Below, one piece after another: positions 8,211 to 10,085 of a DNA stretch of 10,085 bases. The position numbers were made by a program, and so were the translations under genes. The stretch is from DAOSVX01 sp035379765 (GTDB taxonomy: Bacteria > Bacillota_I > Bacilli_A > RF39 > UBA660). Each line of letters starts with the position of its first letter. The stretch's first letter is position 1. The notes under the pieces are model-generated. The model had not been told where the DNA came from. It ran no database searches and saw only the letters and a program-made list of their open reading frames with translations. Location of the stretch: positions 1 through 10,085 of the forward strand of contig DAOSVX010000024.1 in assembly GCA_035379765.1 (NCBI GenBank), in the 5' to 3' direction.

Positions 8211-8483
8211 TTAATTTAATTTGTCTTTTAGTTTGCTGCCAGCTTTAAATGAAGCAACAATTTTTGCCGGAATTTTAATAGGTTTCTTTGTTAATGGGTT
8301 GATACCTTCACGTGCAGCTCTTTTTCTTGCGGTGAATGTTCCAAATCCAACTAAAGCAACTCTACCTTCCTTTTTAAGACCATTGGTTATTCCTTCTAAA
8401 GTAGCATCTAAAGCACGACCAGCGTCAGCTTTAGTTAAACCAGCTTTAGCAGCAATAAATTCAACTAGTGCAGTTTTTGTCAT
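8211..8483 (-). CDS. hup: HU family DNA-binding protein
   Basis: Small basic histone-like protein that dimerises, bends DNA and compacts the nucleoid; it also assists replication and recombination. At 90 residues it has the standard HU length. The N-terminal helical dimerisation part reads MTKTALVEFIAAKAGLTKAD. The beta-arm region carries the HU/IHF signature, GFGTFTARKRAAREGINPLT at about 47-66, with the conserved Asn-Pro (at 62-63) that intercalates into DNA. The C-terminal part ends in FKAGSKLKDKLN. I chose the ATG at 8481-8483 because GGAGG lies seven bases upstream; a longer frame from the GTG at 8496-8498 would place that ribosome binding site inside the coding sequence. HU is favoured over IHF because this is a Gram-positive-like genome with a generic HU sequence. 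The gene is monocistronic by context: promoter candidates upstream, strong terminator downstream. Confidence 0.96.
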   Translation of the reverse strand: MTKTALVEFIAAKAGLTKADAGRALDATLEGITNGLKKEGRVALVGFGTFTARKRAAREGINPLTKKPIKIPAKIVASFKAGSKLKDKLN

Positions 8484-8489
8484 TTCTTT

Positions 8490-8496
8490 CCCTCCC
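8490..8496 (-). promoter_or_regulatory. Strong ribosome binding site deciding the hup start
   Basis: The minus strand reads GGGAGGG followed by AAAGAA and the ATG at 8483. This near-perfect Shine-Dalgarno sequence with ideal spacing selects the ATG over the in-frame GTG at 8498, and indicates high translation, as expected for an abundant nucleoid protein. Confidence 0.88.
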
Positions 8497-8498
8497 AC

Positions 8499-8544
8499 TA
8501 TCGTTATGATTTATAAGGCATACTATCCTTACATTTCAACGATA
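8499..8544. repeat. Nested inverted repeats upstream of hup
   Basis: Perfect seven-base arms TATCGTT (minus strand of 8538-8544) and AACGATA (minus strand of 8499-8505) enclose a second perfect pair, TAAGG (8527-8531) and CCTTA (8514-8518), around an eight-base loop. The structure ends directly at the ribosome binding site. It could be an operator or a 5' leader structure limiting HU synthesis; in AT-rich DNA chance is also possible. Confidence 0.4.
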
Positions 8545-8579
8545 CCATTATTAGAAAGCAATTGCAAGAAAAATATCAA
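8510..8579 (-). promoter_or_regulatory. hup promoter region with three candidate promoters
   Basis: Three minus-strand pairings fit a sigma-A-type promoter: TTGATA (8574-8579), 18 bases, TCTAAT (8550-8555); TTGCAA (8562-8567), 17 bases, TATCGT (8539-8544), with TGG just before the -10; and TTGAAA (8534-8539), 18 bases, TATAAA (8510-8515). The first and third match consensus at five of six bases in both boxes. Sequence alone cannot say which is used; tandem promoters are plausible for hup. Confidence 0.5.
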
Positions 8580-8588
8580 TTATTTATT

Positions 8589-8621
8589 AAAAATTTGCTT
8601 ATTTTTCACTTGATATAGCAA
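8589..8621 (-). terminator. Weak candidate terminator after der
   Basis: On the minus strand TTGCT, a bulged A and TAT pair with ATA and AGCAA across a ten-base loop, followed by A and five T residues (8589-8593). The stem has eight pairs, mostly A-T, with one bulge, so it is much weaker than the hup terminator. It is the only terminator-like element in the 184-base gap between der and hup. Confidence 0.4.
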
Positions 8622-8667
8622 TTACCAGCATCATATTCTCTTTAATTTGGAGTGTTTATAAATTATT

Positions 8668-9972
8668 TTATTCATTTCTATTTTTAAACTGCAGAATAAT
8701 TGGAGTTCCGGTTAAATCAAAACTTTCTCTAAGTTTATTTTCTAAATATCTTTTATAACTAAAATGAACCAACCCTTTATTATTTACCGAAAAAGTAAAT
8801 TTTGGTGGCCTAGTACCAGTTTGACTAACAAAATAAATCTTTAATCTTCTCCCTTTATAACTAGGAGCTTCATGTAATAAAGCTGCATCTCCAACCACAT
8901 TATTTAATAAACTAGTTTTTATCTCTTTATTATTATTCTGATAAGCACTTATTACTTCAGGCATTAAAGTATGAATTCTTTTTTTAGTTTTAGCTGATAA
9001 GAAAACTAATTTAGTATAAGGAATGAATTGAAACTCAGCAGCAATAAGTTTCTGCCATTCTTTTATTTTTTGATTAGGATCTTTTATAGTATCCCATTTA
9101 TTAACAGCTAATACTATCCCTTTCCCAGCTTCAATTGCATAAGAAGCTATATGTTTATCATGTTCAATAATACCTTCTTCAGCATTTATAACAACTACAC
9201 AAACATCGCTTCTTTCAATAGCTTTTAAACTTCTAAGTAAACTATATTTTTCAATTTTTTCATATATTTTACCTTGCTTACGCATTCCTGCTGTATCAAC
9301 AACTATATAATCATTATTTTCATATCTAAATTTAGTATCAATAGCATCTCTAGTTGTAAAAGCCTCTTCACTTACTATCAATCTATCTTCGTTTAATAAA
9401 GCATTTACTAAACTACTTTTACCAACATTAGGTCTACCTATTACACAAAACTTTAAAATATCAGAATTTTCCATATTAACTTCAGAACTAAAATCTTTAG
9501 TAATTTCCGTTAATAATTCCTTTACGCCTTTTTTATGAGCTCCACTAAAAGGTATAACTATATCAAAACCAAGTTCATAATAATTAAATAAATTTAAAGC
9601 TTCTTTTTCGTTATCCAATTTATTAACTAGTACAATAACTTTTTTACCACTTTTTTTGAGTAAATCTCTAATTAAATAATCATCTTTACTTAAATCTGTT
9701 TTGCCATCTACAACAAAAACAATTATATCAGACTCATCTATAGCAAGCATTGCTTGTATTTTAATGTTTTCATTTATAGAACTATGAGAATCTTCAATAC
9801 CACCAGTATCAACTAAAAGAAACTTTTTATCATCATAATTAACATTGCCATATATTCTGTCTCTAGTAATACCTGGTAAATCATCAATAATAGCTTTCTT
9901 TTCACCAACTAAAATATTAAATATGGTACTTTTGCCTACATTAGGTTTACCAATAAGTGAAATTGTCTTCAT
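8668..9972 (-). CDS. der: Ribosome biogenesis GTPase Der (EngA)
   Basis: Essential double-GTPase that binds the 50S precursor and drives late assembly of the large ribosomal subunit. The product is 434 residues from the ATG at 9970-9972, near the Bacillus length of 436. First G domain: GKPNVGKS at 8-15, PGITRDR at 33-39, DTGG at 55-58, NKLD at 117-120 and a G5-like SGA at 143-145. Second G domain: GRPNVGKS at 179-186, TTRDA at 206-210, DTAGMRKQGK at 226-235, NKWD at 291-294 and SAK at 326-328. The KH-like RNA-binding domain follows, with SYKGRRLKIYFVSQTGTRPPKF at about 371-392. All nucleotide-binding motifs are intact. An in-frame ATG at 9984 would add MVFF, but it lies almost at the predicted transcript start with no ribosome binding site, so the inner ATG is preferred; it has GGATGG about eight bases upstream. 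Confidence 0.97.
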   Translation of the reverse strand: MKTISLIGKPNVGKSTIFNILVGEKKAIIDDLPGITRDRIYGNVNYDDKKFLLVDTGGIEDSHSSINENIKIQAMLAIDESDIIVFVVDGKTDLSKDDYLIRDLLKKSGKKVIVLVNKLDNEKEALNLFNYYELGFDIVIPFSGAHKKGVKELLTEITKDFSSEVNMENSDILKFCVIGRPNVGKSSLVNALLNEDRLIVSEEAFTTRDAIDTKFRYENNDYIVVDTAGMRKQGKIYEKIEKYSLLRSLKAIERSDVCVVVINAEEGIIEHDKHIASYAIEAGKGIVLAVNKWDTIKDPNQKIKEWQKLIAAEFQFIPYTKLVFLSAKTKKRIHTLMPEVISAYQNNNKEIKTSLLNNVVGDAALLHEAPSYKGRRLKIYFVSQTGTRPPKFTFSVNNKGLVHFSYKRYLENKLRESFDLTGTPIILQFKNRNE

Positions 9973-10019
9973 AAAAAACACCATCCATCGCTACAATTGT
10001 AACAAAGGATGGAGTTTTT
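9973..10019 (-). terminator. Probable terminator of the glycine-rich gene, overlapping the der promoter
   Basis: On the minus strand AAAAACTCCATCC (10007-10019) pairs with GGATGGTGTTTTT (9974-9986), with one T-T mismatch, around a 20-base loop holding the palindrome TACAATTGTA. Six T residues (9973-9978) end directly at the der ATG. It starts 13 bases after the stop of the upstream gene. Reading in from upstream, the hairpin could end transcription or hide the GGATGG used to translate der. The long loop lowers confidence in efficient termination. Confidence 0.55.
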
Positions 10020-10024
10020 GTAAA
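9996..10024 (-). promoter_or_regulatory. Promoter of der
   Basis: On the minus strand TTTACA (10019-10024), a 17-base spacer and TACAAT (9996-10001) match the -35 and -10 boxes at four and five of six bases. The predicted start near 9988-9989 gives a leader of only about 16-17 bases before the ATG at 9972, just enough for the GGATGG ribosome binding sequence. The promoter sits inside the hairpin at 9973-10019, so transcripts starting here lack the hairpin's first arm. Confidence 0.6.
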
Positions 10025-10032
10025 ACTTTTAA

Positions 10033-10085
10033 TTAACGATGGTTTCTTATTATAACAATACCGGAACCTCCAGTTCCGCCGGCAT
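10033..10085 (-). CDS. C-terminal end of a glycine-rich protein (rest beyond window)
   Basis: Seventeen complete codons before a TAA (10033-10035) read AGGTGGSGIVIIRNHR on the minus strand, up to the right edge. A Gly/Ser/Thr-rich stretch ending in GSGIVIIR is a familiar C-terminus in glycine-rich surface or fibre-like proteins of Firmicutes and their phages; I rely on that recognition, not on a search. The stretch is more GC-rich than the rest of the window because of its glycine codons. It is followed 13 bases later by a terminator-like hairpin, which supports a real gene end. The full protein and its function are unseen, and with only 16 residues the reading frame could be accidental. Confidence 0.6.
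   Translation of the reverse strand, partial: AGGTGGSGIVIIRNHR

Noticed and set aside
8484..8498. GTG start at 8498 adding five residues to HU.
   Set aside because: The Shine-Dalgarno sequence GGGAGGG would lie within the coding sequence, and the extra residues are just its translation; HU proteins start at the inner Met.
8221..8613. Plus-strand open frame of 130 codons opposite hup.
   Set aside because: It is the antisense shadow of hup and its promoter region. No ribosome binding site or recognisable domain was seen, while the minus-strand frame is an intact HU protein. The other plus-strand frames opposite rpoB, rpoC, manB and der fail in the same way.
9973..9984. ATG at 9984 as the start of der.
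   Set aside because: It lies four or five bases from the predicted transcript start, has no ribosome binding sequence, and adds MVFF read from the hairpin arm and T-run.

Overview
The window is AT-rich DNA (roughly one third G+C by eye), and every gene I can support lies on the minus strand. Read in the direction of transcription, from the right edge to the left, the order is: the last codons of a glycine-rich protein, der (ribosome-assembly GTPase), hup (HU-type nucleoid protein), a phosphomannomutase/phosphoglucomutase (manB-like), rpoB, and rpoC, which runs off the left edge. All genes whose ends are visible stop with TAA. The tryptophan codons I checked are TGG, and no reading frame needs TGA, so the ordinary bacterial code applies. 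RpoB and RpoC have the Gram-positive layout: RpoB is 1187 residues, and RpoC has no large insertion after the visible part of the trigger loop. Together with the low G+C this points to a Bacilli- or Mycoplasmatota-related bacterium, quite possibly an uncultured host-associated lineage. That placement is inference. It does not fit Mycoplasma/Spiroplasma proper, which read TGA as Trp.

Region by region: 1-2999 is rpoC (about 999 codons, 3' end missing). 3002-6565 is rpoB, two bases upstream of rpoC and therefore co-transcribed with it. 6566-6717 holds a near-consensus promoter and a short leader for rpoBC. 6718-8088 is the hexose phosphomutase. 8089-8210 holds its extended -10 promoter, a 33-base inverted repeat and the hup terminator. 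8211-8483 is hup. 8484-8667 holds hup promoter candidates and a weak der terminator. 8668-9972 is der. 9973-10032 holds a hairpin with a T-run that overlaps a der promoter. 10033-10085 is the C-terminus of a glycine-rich protein. No gene-free stretch exceeds 300 bases; the longest is 184.

The genes are core machinery: transcription (rpoB, rpoC), ribosome biogenesis (der), chromosome packing (hup) and sugar-phosphate supply (manB). They look like neighbouring independent units rather than one pathway. I see no mobile element, CRISPR array, tRNA, rRNA or defence system, and no undescribed multi-gene system. The most notable observation is in RpoB: its rifampicin pocket naturally carries Lys at the position of E. 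coli Q513, Glu at D516 and Asp at H526. The first and last of these are classic resistance substitutions, so intrinsic rifamycin resistance is predicted. Secondary points are the separation of rpoBC from the rplJL ribosomal-protein genes, the inverted repeat abutting the manB -10 element, and the overlapping terminator and promoter before der.
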